NCBI RefSeq assembly: GCF_000003605.2
Contig: NW_003132353.1
Coordinates: 165,319-188,949 of the forward strand
DNA: 23,631 bases
Source of the DNA: Saccoglossus kowalevskii
Lineage: Eukaryota; Hemichordata; Enteropneusta; Harrimaniidae
Reading direction: 5' to 3'
Shown here: one piece after another, positions 10,169-21,550 of the stretch
Layout: every line of letters starts with the position of its first letter
Position numbering within the stretch: position 1 is the first letter of the stretch
The notes under the pieces: generated by a model
Databases searched by the model: none
What the model saw: only the letters and a program-made list of their open reading frames with translations
What the model was told of the DNA's origin: nothing
Made by a program: the position numbers and the translations under genes

Positions 10169-10513
10169 TTAAGAAGAAAAAAAACTGTTATTTCGTCATT
10201 GAATCTTAAATTTATGCATAAAAGTTCGCAAGAAAACAACATGCAAAAACACGCAAATTTCCAGACTGAAATTGCCAGGATTGCTTAACCTGAATGATTA
10301 ATGTAAGGTTTGTTGCTTAAAAGGTCCGTACACACATTGTATCCTGTATCGCATACAGATATTTTGTTCGTATGTTTGTTCATTGACCTCCAGCAATTCC
10401 CTGTTACAAAATAGGGTTGTACGTTGTTCCGACTGACAAATGCACAGTTTCAATATTTGACACATATTATTGTTTTATGAATATAAGACAACAAATTATA
10501 ACAACAAACAGGT

Positions 10514-10520
10514 TATAAAA
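10514..10520 (+). promoter_or_regulatory. Possible TATA box upstream of the sulfotransferase
   Basis: TATAAAA lies about 220 bp before the preferred start codon of the sulfotransferase frame. In DNA this AT-rich such a heptamer is expected by chance, and there is a possible splice acceptor at 10724. The actual promoter may therefore lie further upstream before a non-coding exon. Confidence 0.15.
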
Positions 10521-10735
10521 GCCAAACAAATCATATAAAATATAAACAGGTATTATTTAGATTCGTAACAATAACACCAAATACGTAAATAGATGTTTTC
10601 AAAAGCGATAATGTGTAGGTGCATTCGCACACTATTTGATGTGAATCAGTATATATCTATCATAACATTTTGCTATATAATGTCATTTTATGCAATTTAA
10701 AACTTGAATTTGTTCGAATTTCAGATTTGTATCTA

Positions 10736-11860
10736 ATGTATACACGAGGTAGCACATGCAAGAAGTGGCTTATATATTTGATCCGATTACTTTGCTTGTG
10801 TCTACATCTGTGCACGATGAGGCCATTAGCTATCTGTATTGCGCCTGTGATATGTACACTGTCTGTCATGTTGTACCATAGCTATCCCGTTACTGCAATT
10901 AAGGAAGTCCTCCCGACAAACAGTAGTATCAATATTAATACACTAAACTTCAAGAAGAATAGAAAAGGAAAGAGTATAATACTAGTTGCCAGCCATAGAA
11001 CAGGCTCATCATTTACTGGTGAACTACTAAATGCAAACCACGATATATTATACTTGTTTGAACCTCTCAGGTACATAGAAGGAAATGCCAATAAATTCAA
11101 CCAAATGTCAAATATCTTTCACTGTCAATTCACAAAATCATATATAAATACGATTCGAGATCGGCAAGGTGTACTGAGGTTCAGTCAAGGTCTACGTAAT
11201 ATATTTAAACCAAGGAACAAATTCAAAACTCCGTCTCCGATTGATTTATCACGCATGTGTAACACGTACCCTCACATAGCGATGAAGGTCATCCGTTTGG
11301 AGTCCCTACAACAGTTGGAACCGCTAGTATTGGGAGATAAGTTGGATCTGAAGATTTTACACCTTATTCGAGATCCTCGTGGGGTTGCAAGTTCTGAAAT
11401 GAATATTTTAAAAACCATTTCCAATAACAGTGTGATGTGGAAATTAAAGTCACTAGATCCGATTACAAAGAATTATTGCCAGCGAGCTGTAAACATGCTT
11501 GATTTTAGTTATAATCTTCCTGCTTCTCTACAAGGCCGGTATAAACTCATCCGATATGAGGATATTGCTATTGACACTTTTAATTCAACTATAGGTATCT
11601 ACAACTTTCTGGAACTGCCATTACACCAGTCCGTGTCTAACTGGATTGTCGAAAATACAAAAGCCAGCAACTCTAGCGGTTTTATGATCACAAATAAGAA
11701 TTCTACTGCAGCATCCGAATCGTGGCGTACGCGACTTCAATTTGAAGACGTTGAAATCATCCAGAACTTATCACCATGTGATGAACTCATGAATATTATG
11801 GGATATCATAAATTAGAAAGTCTCAGTCAGATGAACAATATGTCTCTGCGGTCATTTTAG
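10736..11860 (+). CDS. Carbohydrate 6-O-sulfotransferase-like enzyme (CHST family, type II Golgi protein)
   Basis: This is a PAPS-dependent enzyme predicted to transfer sulfate to sugars of glycans or proteoglycans in the Golgi lumen. Numbered from an upstream in-frame ATG at 10670 (396 codons), hydrophobic stretches at about 33-48 and 53-69 form the signal anchor. ILVASHRTGSSFTGELL (104-120) is the 5'-phosphosulfate loop, and FEPL follows at 130-133. LIRDPRGVASS (232-242) is the 3'-phosphate motif, then RYED (295-298) and a late SWRTRL (351-356), all in family order and spacing. Four or more N-glycosylation sites fit a lumenal domain. I start at the ATG at 10736 because a TTTCAG acceptor ends at 10724; the ATG at 10817 is a further option. 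The coding part has no introns. The motifs suit the GlcNAc/Gal/GalNAc 6-O-sulfotransferase group (CHST1-7 type); the substrate cannot be told. ATTAAA lies 14 bp after the stop. Confidence 0.9.
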   Translation: MYTRGSTCKKWLIYLIRLLCLCLHLCTMRPLAICIAPVICTLSVMLYHSYPVTAIKEVLPTNSSININTLNFKKNRKGKSIILVASHRTGSSFTGELLNANHDILYLFEPLRYIEGNANKFNQMSNIFHCQFTKSYINTIRDRQGVLRFSQGLRNIFKPRNKFKTPSPIDLSRMCNTYPHIAMKVIRLESLQQLEPLVLGDKLDLKILHLIRDPRGVASSEMNILKTISNNSVMWKLKSLDPITKNYCQRAVNMLDFSYNLPASLQGRYKLIRYEDIAIDTFNSTIGIYNFLELPLHQSVSNWIVENTKASNSSGFMITNKNSTAASESWRTRLQFEDVEIIQNLSPCDELMNIMGYHKLESLSQMNNMSLRSF

Positions 11861-14800
11861 CCATCGTCGAGTTATTAAATAATTTATAAATATTTAATAT
11901 TATAAATAGGAAACTACCGCACCGATAGTTACAAAATTGAAACAAAACACTTTAAGATCATTGTAGCTGTCCGAACCAAATTGATGTGAGATATTACTGA
12001 CATAATGGGAGACTGGTTGAACGAATCAACTTCCTTTTTTCGATACATTAATTGTTGATGGTTAAGTATGTTCAAATTAATATGAATGAGATGCTTGAGA
12101 TACATGGTACAATAGTAACACCGGTAACGTAATGAGTTATGACTGTCCATGAGATATGTGATCTCCTGAACAGATCAAGACAAAACCTCTCTCTATCCAT
12201 CCTCACACCACGCAGTTATTATTAATTGTGTATCTATATTAGATTACTGGGAATTTAATTTGAACAAATTAATGTGATCACATAACACGGAATAAGTGAC
12301 ATATTTTATATGCAAACACATGAAAGTGAAATGATAATATTATAATGGACTAAAACCTGTAATGTGTATTATATGGGGGGGGGGATACACTGCAAAAGAT
12401 GTCAAACCATGCACATTATATAAACCAATATTTTCAAAGTCTTATCAAGATGAAGAGATTCCAAAACGTTAAATTAAAAACAGTGATTAAGTTGGCGAAA
12501 CCATCTTGTCCTCAAGATTGGACTTCTTATATATATATATATAATACTCAAAACAATTTAAGAAACAACTGAGTTTTTACATCACACACGTTTGGACCAT
12601 GTTAAACGATGTCATGTAACCCCAATATTACCACAATGTTTAAATGTTTTCCCGTACACGTATTGACAGTTACAGCGTCGTGTTTAGATAAAGCATTGCT
12701 AATATCTCGTAAAATATTGCCAACTTCAGTCTGCTGACTTCAGTGAATAATAAATTAAAATACTGTTCTGTAATTTAGTGGATGCTGTTCATAACCAGAT
12801 TCTACGTATTGTATTCTAACATATGCACGTAATTCAATCCTGTGTATGAACTCATAATTCATAAATAATAATTATCAAGTAATAAAGACATCTGATCAAT
12901 GTTGCATTGAATCTATGTACTTTGTATGTAATACCATTTATGTAATACTGTCTCATACGTTGGGATTCAGAAATAAAATTACTAGTAGTCACAGGTGGGC
13001 AAGAGAACATGGAGGCTGAATCATTACTTTACGTCAAGCGGTAGTGACGTTAGGTGCATTCACCACACGTACATTCGAAGGAGAAATCGTAACTAAACCT
13101 CTCTATTCACAGTGGCACTCCACTGAAAGTGATGGATTTACCGAGACGCAGCGCATTATCGACGAATCATTAAGGGAAAAGTGCAGGGACTAAGTAGATA
13201 TTGCAAAAGACTGAAAATAGCTTCAGATGTTGGAAAGTGACAATAACACCTTGTTTTGGATGAGTTTGTTGTCATCTGAATTTTACTTATTGCTTTGTCG
13301 AACCATTATTACCTTGATTAGCGTGTAGTTCAGATGGAAAATTCGCGTGAATGCCTTAGCCGATGTGAGCATCTAGGATATACATGATTACACATGTTTT
13401 ATTTCGAATGAAAAATTTGCTGTTTTTCAATATTATATTTTTAAAAAGTAATATTGTAATTGTTTTGATAAACAGTTCGCAATAAATCATTTTTAACCTG
13501 TGTTTTAGGTAGCGAGTGTATTAAATACCACCGTATAGAGAAGTTTTGGGAGTTCATTTGGCATTGGGCATTCCTGTATTTGAACGTGGTATAGGCAAGA
13601 GGTATGGTTATTCTTACCAAGTATGTAAAATGTGACATTTTTCTCCATATTTTTTTCTGCCTTTCTGCTGGTTTATTATCAAGCCATTTGTACCGATATT
13701 CATACCGATAGACCCTAATGTGTATCTGCATTTCAGAATTAGTCAATTAGGTTGGCAGCCATATTGGATTCTTACTCGATAATTTTCTGATAGTTTAGGC
13801 CATCATATTTGTTATGGCATATTTTACAAATCATGTGTAATAGAAATCAGCAGCTTGACAAAAACGTTTGAAACTCTTTTTCTTCACAACCACCACGCAC
13901 TAATCACTAATGATTGTTGTCTCATGGGCAATCAAATTTAGCAGTGCCGTGATTTTTCCCACAAAGCACGATTGAAAATCCCCTTCTTGAGAATAAACAA
14001 ACACATTGATCTGAAATTTGTTTTTCCGCTTTCATACGGGAAGCACATCTAAGTTTGAAAAATGTGTTATTGTTGATCACATGGTTTGGCTCTATAGTAT
14101 GACCAAGTACGAGACAAATAATATAATTTTGACCAATAACGTGATTTTGTCGCCATCTTGGAGGTTTTGCAAAAACATTTGGAATATTTGTTTCTAATAG
14201 GTGCTACAACTACAAAAAATAACTAATTAGTACACTACTGATGTTAAATTATGCACAAAACAAAGAGATGTGGATGACCTATTCGCTATTCATGTAACCT
14301 CACTAATTATATATAATTCCCTGGGATCTGTTACATATATATTAACTACTAACTTGGTGTTGTGCACATGTGAACATGTACAGATTTGGAAAAAAATATT
14401 ACTGGTCATAAACACCATTAAATATGCACATATCTATTCTTTGCCCGTTTTGTCATCAAGCCTTCTATAAAAAAAAATGCTCCGTGAAGTGTATCAAATC
14501 TCTATACTCATATAATAATACTCATTGATGCATTTGACTTTAACAATTTTGAATAGTCACCTGGTTTGGCAACCATCTTGGATTGAAGTTAAACTGGAAT
14601 TTTGTTTAACCCTACCTATGTCATGAATAACAACATAGTGATCGTGCGGTGTTCATCATCAATGTTTTATACTGATTTCACGGACAATTTAGATTCTTTT
14701 CTGAGATCTTAGGTATTTGCAATATTTTGTTGCAGAGTTTCGCGAATTAAAACTTCAGCGGCCACGTGACATTTTCCTTCCCTTTGTTTTCACTGCAAAA

Positions 14801-15250
14801 CAGCAATACATCGCCTATAGATCCACTGTACACATTGAACTGAAATTTGTGTTTTAGTATCTAGGTGTTGTGAGTGCTTAAACTTATCTTGTGTCTATTG
14901 CTTTAATTTCGGAAGCTTCTTCTGTGATCAATGGAGTGTGCATATCTCATTTCAAAAGATGCATTATAGCAAAAATTCTTTACTGAGAGATGCTGTATAC
15001 ATGGATAAATAAGTTTAAATATAAATCGCATGCGTATGCTTGGACAACCGCAATTTATTTGCTGTTCTAGTTATTGATAGCGATGTGGTTTAAAATGTCG
15101 CCGTTATCGTTGACATTATATTGTTAAAATAAATTATAGTAATTTTTATAGTCAATGTTTGTGGGGGGGGGGGCTCTTATGATCTGATTGAATGCACATC
15201 ATAATGAAATACAACATATTTCCAAATTAAAGGCGCTAGCAAAAAAATAT
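11861..15250. other. Gene-free region with faint old repeats
   Basis: No supported gene. There are G runs of 10 and 11 at 12375-12384 and 15163-15173, and a TA run near 12530-12543. The motif CCATCTTGGA or a close form recurs on the + strand at about 13757, 14151 and 14571. A block with CACATTGATCTGAAATTTG at 14002 has a relative at 14831. These suggest an old dispersed repeat family. A reverse-strand frame at 13441-13746 has no recognisable features. Confidence 0.5.
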
Positions 15251-16450
15251 AAAATGCTATGCATGTATACTGGATGATAACACACAATAGATACATATGG
15301 TTGTGTTCTCTTGTCAACAATTTTAAAAACAACGTCTGATAGCTTATGGTATTTAAAACAAAAATGCAAATTATACAGTGGTGAATCCCCTCCATGCTTT
15401 ATGACACATTCTACCTGATAACAAAGGAAGAATCATTCACCACAAGCAGATCAAAATTACATCGTAAGTTACGTATATCAAACTTCATTATTCAGATTAA
15501 AATTATTTTAATAGATAGAATAAATATAGTTGATATTTAGTCAAACTCATGTATAATTAGACCGCTGCTCCGGGCATGCAATTATTCTATGGTGTTAGAG
15601 ATTTGAATTTTCGCGTTTTCGTTTTCACATATTCTATACACTATTTTAGAACCGTATACAGCAGGTATGCTATGTAGTGTGACGTACACAGGTAGAGTAA
15701 CGAGGGCCAATATATTCCATATTTACAGACTGGTGACTTTGTTCACACAACAAATTTGCAGGCAGTGGAAATTCACTAAGTCTACGCCAGAAACAGATAA
15801 TATTTTTTTAACTTATACTTGAAATGGAATATATTTTATACATAGTAAGTGGAAATACATTCTGGTACAGGAGACTAGTCCCAGGTATACAAGTAATAGA
15901 AACTCAATATCCCCTACTTACAGAGGATGGAAATACAGTCCATTAAACCCTGTATATAAATTGGGTTTACAGTAGTTTGTATACAAGCGATATAAATACA
16001 GTCTGCTATCCCATAGGAACATGCATTGAAAACAAGGCCACTGTACCCTTTAGGCATAGAGAGGAACCCGGCATCTTACATACAAAATGTTACAATACAA
16101 ACCAACTTGCGTGTATTACGTATACACTTAGTGGGTAAGCATTCTGGTGTTTAGTGTATAAAATAGTGGCTACTCCTGAATGCATTAAATTTATTCCTGT
16201 ACACAGGTAGTAGAAACACGGACCGCCATTTGTTATGACAGGTATTGAAAACAATTGTAAGTAATAAATAGTAATAAATATGCTGAATGCGACTAGGCTC
16301 CAACGCAACCCAAAAAATAATATTTGTTTCATTATGTGTTGATGGATACTGATATAGTCAGGACGACAGACGAGGGTTTTGTGATATTGCAATTACTATT
16401 CTACTCAATACATTACCACTTCAATTGCCTCTTATTTCAATTTTCAATTT
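15251..16450. repeat. Macro-unit 1 (short subtype)
   Basis: This is the first copy. Its left edge is blurred: similarity begins at about 15250. It lacks the block of about 250 bp present in units 3 and 4 and also lacks a short CAGACAAAATT(C/G)TGTC segment near 15570 that the other three have. It shares ACCGCCATTT and CCTGTACACAGG variants with unit 2. Confidence 0.85.
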
Positions 16451-17666
16451 AAAATGTTATACATACGTACTGGATGATAATATATGATAGATACATATGG
16501 GTGTGTTCTCTTGTCAACAATTTTAGCAACAACGTCTGATTTCTCCTGGTATTTAAAACAAAAATAAAAATTATACAGTGGTAAATCCCCTCCATGCCCT
16601 TTGACACATTCTACCTGATAACAAAGGAAGAAGTATTCACCACAAGCAGATCACAATTCATCGTAAGATACGTATATAAAACTTCATTATTCAGATTAAT
16701 ATTATTTTACTAGATAGGATGATTATAGTTGATATTTAGTCAAACTCATGTATAATTAAACCGCTGCTCCTCAGACAAAATTCTGTCATGTCCCGGGCAT
16801 GCAATTATTCTATGGTGTTAGAGATTTGAATTTTCGCGTTTTCGTTTTCACATATTCTATACACTATTTTAAAACAGTATACAGCAGGTATTCTGTGTAT
16901 TGTAACTTTAAACAGGTAGAGTAACGAGGACCTACATATTCCATAATTACAGACTGGTGACTTTGTTCACACAACATATTTCCAGGCGGTAGAAGTGCAC
17001 TAAGTCTACGCCAGAAACAGATAATATTTTTACTTATACTTGCAATGGAATATATTTTATACATAGTAAGTGGAAATACATTCTGGTACAGGAGACTAGT
17101 CCCAGTTATACAAGTAATAGAAACAGTCTAATATCCCCTACTTACAGGAAATGGAAATACACTCCATTAAACCCTGTATATAAATTGGGTTTACAGTAGT
17201 TTGTATACAAGCGATAGAAATACAGTCTGCCATCCCATAGAAACATGCATTGAAAACAAGGCCACTGTATCCTTTAGGCATGAAGAGGAACCCGGCATCT
17301 TACATACAGAATGTTAAAATACAAACGTGCATTACGTATACACTTAGTGGGTAAGCATTCTGGTGTTCAGTGTATAAAATAGTGGCTACTCCTGAATGCA
17401 TTAAATTTATACCTGTACACAGGTAGTAGAAACACGGACCGCCATTTTTTATGACAGGTATTTAAAACAATTGTAAGTAATAAATAGTAATAAATATGCT
17501 GAATGCGACTAGGCTCCAACGCAACCCAAAAATATAATATTTGTTTTATTATGTGTTGATGGATACTGATATAGACAGGACGACAGACGAGGGTTTATGA
17601 TATTGCAATTACTATTCTACTCAATACATTACCACTTCAATTGCCACTTATTTCAATTTTCAATTT
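16451..17666. repeat. Macro-unit 2 (short subtype)
   Basis: This copy is about 1216 bp. It shares the roughly 250-bp deletion and several single-base variants with unit 1, but it keeps the CAGACAAAATTCTGTCATG segment also seen in units 3 and 4. Confidence 0.9.
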
Positions 17667-19131
17667 GAAATGCATACGTACAGGAGGATAACATATAATA
17701 GATAAATATGGGTGTGTTCTCTTGTCAACAATTTTAACAACAACGTCTGATATCTCCTGGTATTTAAAACAAAAATAAAAAAATATACAGTGGTGAATCC
17801 CCTCCATGCCCTACGACACATTCTACATTGATAACAAAGGAAGAATCATTCACCGCAAGCAGATCAAAATTATATCGTAAGTTACGTATATCAAACTTCA
17901 TTATTCAGATTAATATTGTTTTACTAGATAGAATAAATATAGTTGATATTTAGTCAAACTCATGTATAATTAGACCGCTGCTCCTTAGACAAAATTGTGT
18001 CATGTCCCGGGCATGCAATTATTCTATGATGTTAGAGATTTGAATTTTCGCGTTTTCGTATACCCTATACACTATTTTAAAACAGTATACAGCAAGTATG
18101 CTGTTCTGTGTGACTGTACACAGGTAGAGAAACGAAGACCTACATATTCCATATTTACAGACTGGTGACTTTGTTCACACAACATATTTAAAGGCGGTAG
18201 AAGTGCACTAAGTCTACGCCAGAAACAGATAATATTTTTACTTATACTTGAAATGGAATGTATTTTATACACAGTAAGTGGAAATACATTCTAGTACAGG
18301 AGACTGGTCCCAGTTATACAAGTAATACAAAAAGTCTAATATCCTCTACATACAGGGGATGGAAATAGACTCCATTAAACCCTGTATATAAATTGGGTTG
18401 ACAGTAGTTTGTATACAAGCGATAGAAATACAGTCTGCCATCCCATAGGAACATGCATTGAAAACAAGGCCACTGTACCCTTTAGGCATGAAAAGGAACC
18501 CGGCATCTTACATACAGAATGTTGAAATACAAACATGTATTACGGATACACTTAGTGGGTAAGCATTCTGGTGTTCAGTGTATAAAATAGTTACTACTCC
18601 TGAATGCATTAAATGTATACTTGTACACAGGTAGTAGAAACACGGTCCGCCATTTTTTATGACAGGTATTGAAAACAATTGTACCGTTTAAGCATAAAGT
18701 AAAACTGAGTTGTTTTTTTCACAAGATATAGAAATGCAGTCAGATGTTCCCTATATACAGCCAATGACAAAAATCCACAATCTCCTATATACAGATGTTT
18801 AAAACAAAACTCATTTCATACGCAGGTCATTATACATGCATATACATGTGGGAACACAATCCACAGTATTGTTTATACAGGTATTGGAAATGCAGTCCAC
18901 TGTTTCATGTAAACATGTATTGTTAAAAGCCCATGGCTGGATGACACCAAAAGTAATAAATAGGTTGAATGCTACTAGGCTCCAACGCAACCCAAAAAAT
19001 AATATTTGTTTTATTATGTGTTCATGGATACTGATATAGACAGGATGACAGACGACGGTTTGTGATATTGCAATTACTATTCCACTCAATACATTACCAC
19101 TTCAATTGCCTCTTATTTCAATTTTCAATTT
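17667..19131. repeat. Macro-unit 3 (long subtype)
   Basis: This copy is about 1465 bp. It contains the extra block at about 18683-18949, itself made of further monomers (for example GGTATTGGAAATGCAGTCC at 18872). It shares TCCGCCATTT and CTTGTACACAGG variants with unit 4. Confidence 0.9.
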
Positions 19132-20590
19132 AAAATGTTATGCATACGTACTGGATGATAACATATGATAGATATATATGGGTGTGTTCTCTTGTCAACA
19201 ATTTTAACTACAACGTCTGATATCGCCTGGTATTTAAACAAAAATACAGTGGTAAATCCCCTCCATGCCCTATGACACATTCTACCTGATAATAAAGGAA
19301 GAAGCATTCACCACAAGCAGATCAAAATTACATCGTAAGTTACGTATATCAAACTTCATTATTCAGATTAATATTATTTTACTAGATAGGATGATTATAG
19401 TTGATATTTAGTCAAAGTCATGTATAATTAGACCGCTGCTCGTCAGACAAAATTCTGTCGTTACCTGGGCATGCAATTATTCTATGGTGTTAGAGATTTG
19501 AATTTTTGCGCTTTCGTTTTCACATATTCTATACACTATTTTAGAACAGTATACAGCAGGTATTCTGTGTTGTGTGACTGTACACAGGTAGAGTATCGAG
19601 GACCAACATATTCCATATTTACAGATTGGTGACTTTGTTCACACAACATATTTCCAGGCAGTAGAAATGCACTACGTCTACGCCAGAAACAGATAATATT
19701 TTCACTTATACTTGAAATAGAATATATTTCATACATAGTAAGTGGAAATACATTCTGGTACAGGAGACTAGTCCCAGCTATACAAGTAATAGAAACAGTC
19801 TAATATCCTCTACGTACAGAGGATGGAAATAGACTCCATTAAACCCTGTATATAAATTGGGTTAACAGTAGTTTGTATACAAGCGATAGAAATACAGTCT
19901 GCCATCCCATAGGAACATACATTGAAAACAAGGCCATTGTACCATTTAGGCATGAAAAGGAACCCGACATCTTACATACAGAATGTTAAAATACAAACGT
20001 GTATTACGTACACACTTAGTGGGTAAGCATTCTGGTGTTCAGTGAATAAAATAGTGACTACTCCTGAATGCATTAAATTTATACTTGTACACAGGTAGTA
20101 GAAACACGGTCCGCCATTTTTTATGACAGGTATTGAAAACAATTGTACCGTTTAAGCATAAAGTAAAACTGAGTTGTTTTTTCACAAGATATAGAAATGC
20201 AGTCAGATGTTCCCTGTATACAGCCAATGACAAACATCCACAATCTCCTATATACAGATGGTAAAAACAAAACCTCTTTCATACGCAGGTCATTATACAT
20301 GCATATACATGTGGAAACACAATCCACAGTATTCTTTATACAGGTATTGGAAATGCAGTTCACTGTTTCAGGTAAACATGTATTGTTAAAAGCCCAAGGG
20401 TGGATGACATCCAAAGTAATAAACAGGTTGAATGCTACTAGGCTCCAACGCATTCCAAAAAATAATATTTGTTTTATTATGTGTTGATGGATACTGATAT
20501 AGACAGGACGACAGACGAGGGTTTTGTGATATTGCAATTACTATTCTACTCAATACATTACCACTTCAATTGCCTCTTATTGCAATTTTC
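19132..20590. repeat. Macro-unit 4 (long subtype)
   Basis: This copy is about 1460 bp with the same extra block as unit 3 (about 20146-20417). Its right end departs from the repeat inside a pyrimidine tract, which leads into the splice acceptor of the signal-peptide exon. Confidence 0.9.
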
Positions 20591-20603
20591 TTTTTACAGA
20601 AAG

Positions 20604-20694
20604 ATGGCAAGCTATAAATCAATGATGGTAATATACTGTGTGTTTCTCCTGGTTGCAGATATTGAAGGTTTTCTCAAAGTTGGCAAGTTATCAC
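20604..20694 (+). CDS. First coding exon of a secreted protein (signal peptide)
   Basis: The sequence CTTTTTACAG (acceptor, ending at 20599) is followed by AAAG and ATG at 20604. The frame encodes MASYKSMMVIYCVFLLVADI and then EGFLKVGKLS, before a good donor GTATGTC at 20695. A lysine followed by a hydrophobic core (MMVIYCVFLLVA) and a small-residue region is a classic cleavable signal peptide. A phase-1 intron soon after it is the usual design of genes for secreted and cell-surface proteins. The acceptor implies a 5' non-coding exon upstream, so the intron before it would span part or all of the macro-repeat array. The mature protein is encoded further right and could not be joined. Without splicing the frame would end at TAG, 20710. 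Confidence 0.6.
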
Positions 20695-20917
20695 GTATGT
20701 CATCTTTGTAGTACAAATACGAATAGTTGCATTACTCAACACATCGCGTATTCAAAATGATAAAACATTCAGACTCATTTGCATTCCCGATCACACATCA
20801 TTAACGCCAATTCCGTTATCTTTTAGTCTCTACTATATTTACAGTTTGGGAGACGCATTGGTAACATAAATACTAATACTAAGTCAATTCAAACCACAGC
20901 TGTTTAACTATTAGTGA

Positions 20918-21106
20918 CAAATCGCTACTGGACACTGTTCGAACAAACTGTTGTGGCTTGGGAAGTTGAGGTTGGACGACGACTTTGAATTTAGGGCGTA
21001 CACGAACAAGCTACACATGTTCGGTTGTACATACGGACGGCTCTCAGAAGAGGATGTTGATAGAGTGTGCAAGCAGATCACTTATAACACAAATGAAATG
21101 TTTTAG
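20918..21106 (+). CDS. Unidentified 62-codon open frame, exon-like
   Basis: The frame is open from after a TGA at 20915-20917 to TAG at 21104-21106. It encodes, among others, NKLLWLGKLRLDDDFEFRAY and then TNKLHMFGCTYGRLSEEDVD. The composition is balanced and non-repetitive, with more GC than the flanks and three cysteines, which makes a chance frame less likely. There is no ATG near the beginning, so it would be an internal or last exon, or a relic of a mobile-element protein. The acceptor-like AG at 20913-20914 joins the signal exon in a different frame, which ends after 23 codons. I do not recognise the family. Confidence 0.35.
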   Translation, partial: QIATGHCSNKLLWLGKLRLDDDFEFRAYTNKLHMFGCTYGRLSEEDVDRVCKQITYNTNEMF

Positions 21107-21390
21107 GCACGAGAGATGGCGAATTTAATTCTCTCTATTTTGTACACAATATTGTGTAAAGGTGACAAGCTTCTCACTGAAACTGTCTATACGTTGTACT
21201 TTGTGTTTAAGTAAAACCCAGCAGTTAATATAGTCTGTTACTTCCAGTACCAGTTTCCTTGAATCATCTTCACTTTAAAGGCTTTAATCTCCATTAAGAT
21301 GATGCTTACTATTTGATCTCAAACACGAGACATGCATTTTGTGTTGTTTATTAGTATTATGTCAAATAAAGCTCAAACTCCAAGTTGTGT

Positions 21391-21550
21391 GATTTGCCGG
21401 GTTGTGAGTTCGAGTAATGGCTATGGTACTCTGTTAATGGTCAAGGTACCTTTCTCTTATTGGTTCTCTACCCCGCACTAAATGAGAACTTTGTATGGAC
21501 TGTTGGTAATTAACCTATGCATGCACGTTTGTGGCTGCCGGGGATAAGAG
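21391..21550 (+). mobile_element. Decayed tRNA-derived SINE (body)
   Basis: GAGTTCGAGT at 21406-21415 resembles the RNA polymerase III B box. It is followed by GGCTATGGTACTCTG, then GGTCAAGGTACCTTTCTC, and later GTGGCTGCCGGGGATAA, in the order known from SINEs of marine invertebrates (B box, GGCTATGGTACTGTG, GAGCAAGGCAC, GTGGCTGCCGGGG). The A-box half is not recognisable, so the copy is truncated or heavily mutated. The family match is from memory, not from a search. Confidence 0.6.

Larger units (their letters stand above)
15251..20590. repeat. Four-unit tandem macro-repeat (1.2-1.5 kb units) built of ~36-bp monomers
   Basis: The same long sequence is repeated head to tail four times. The landmark AAATG before CATACGTACTGG-type sequence lies at 15252, 16452, 17668 and 19133, and the landmark GATATTGCAATTACTATTCT at 16383, 17599, 19064 and 20528. 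The steps are therefore about 1200, 1216 and 1465 bp. Much of each unit is made of degenerate monomers of 34-37 bp with a rough consensus TATACAGGTATTGGAAATAC followed by AGTCCACTGTTCC. Open frames within it on the minus strand repeat a cysteine-containing 12-residue pattern only because the monomer is close to 36 bp; I do not call them genes. The array ends directly against the signal-peptide exon at 20600. Confidence 0.93.

Noticed and set aside
16864-19736. Similar 66-codon minus-strand frames in macro-units 2, 3 and 4
   Set aside because: They are alike only because the DNA is duplicated. No start context, splice sites or domain support coding.
20121-20537. Minus-strand 138-codon frame with a repeated cysteine pattern (NTCI..TVDCIS type)
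   Set aside because: The periodic peptide is the translation of the roughly 36-bp monomer, and the equivalent frames are broken in the other macro-units.
15251-20590. CRISPR-like array
   Set aside because: The monomers are degenerate and contiguous, with no unique spacers between identical repeats, and the DNA is from an animal.
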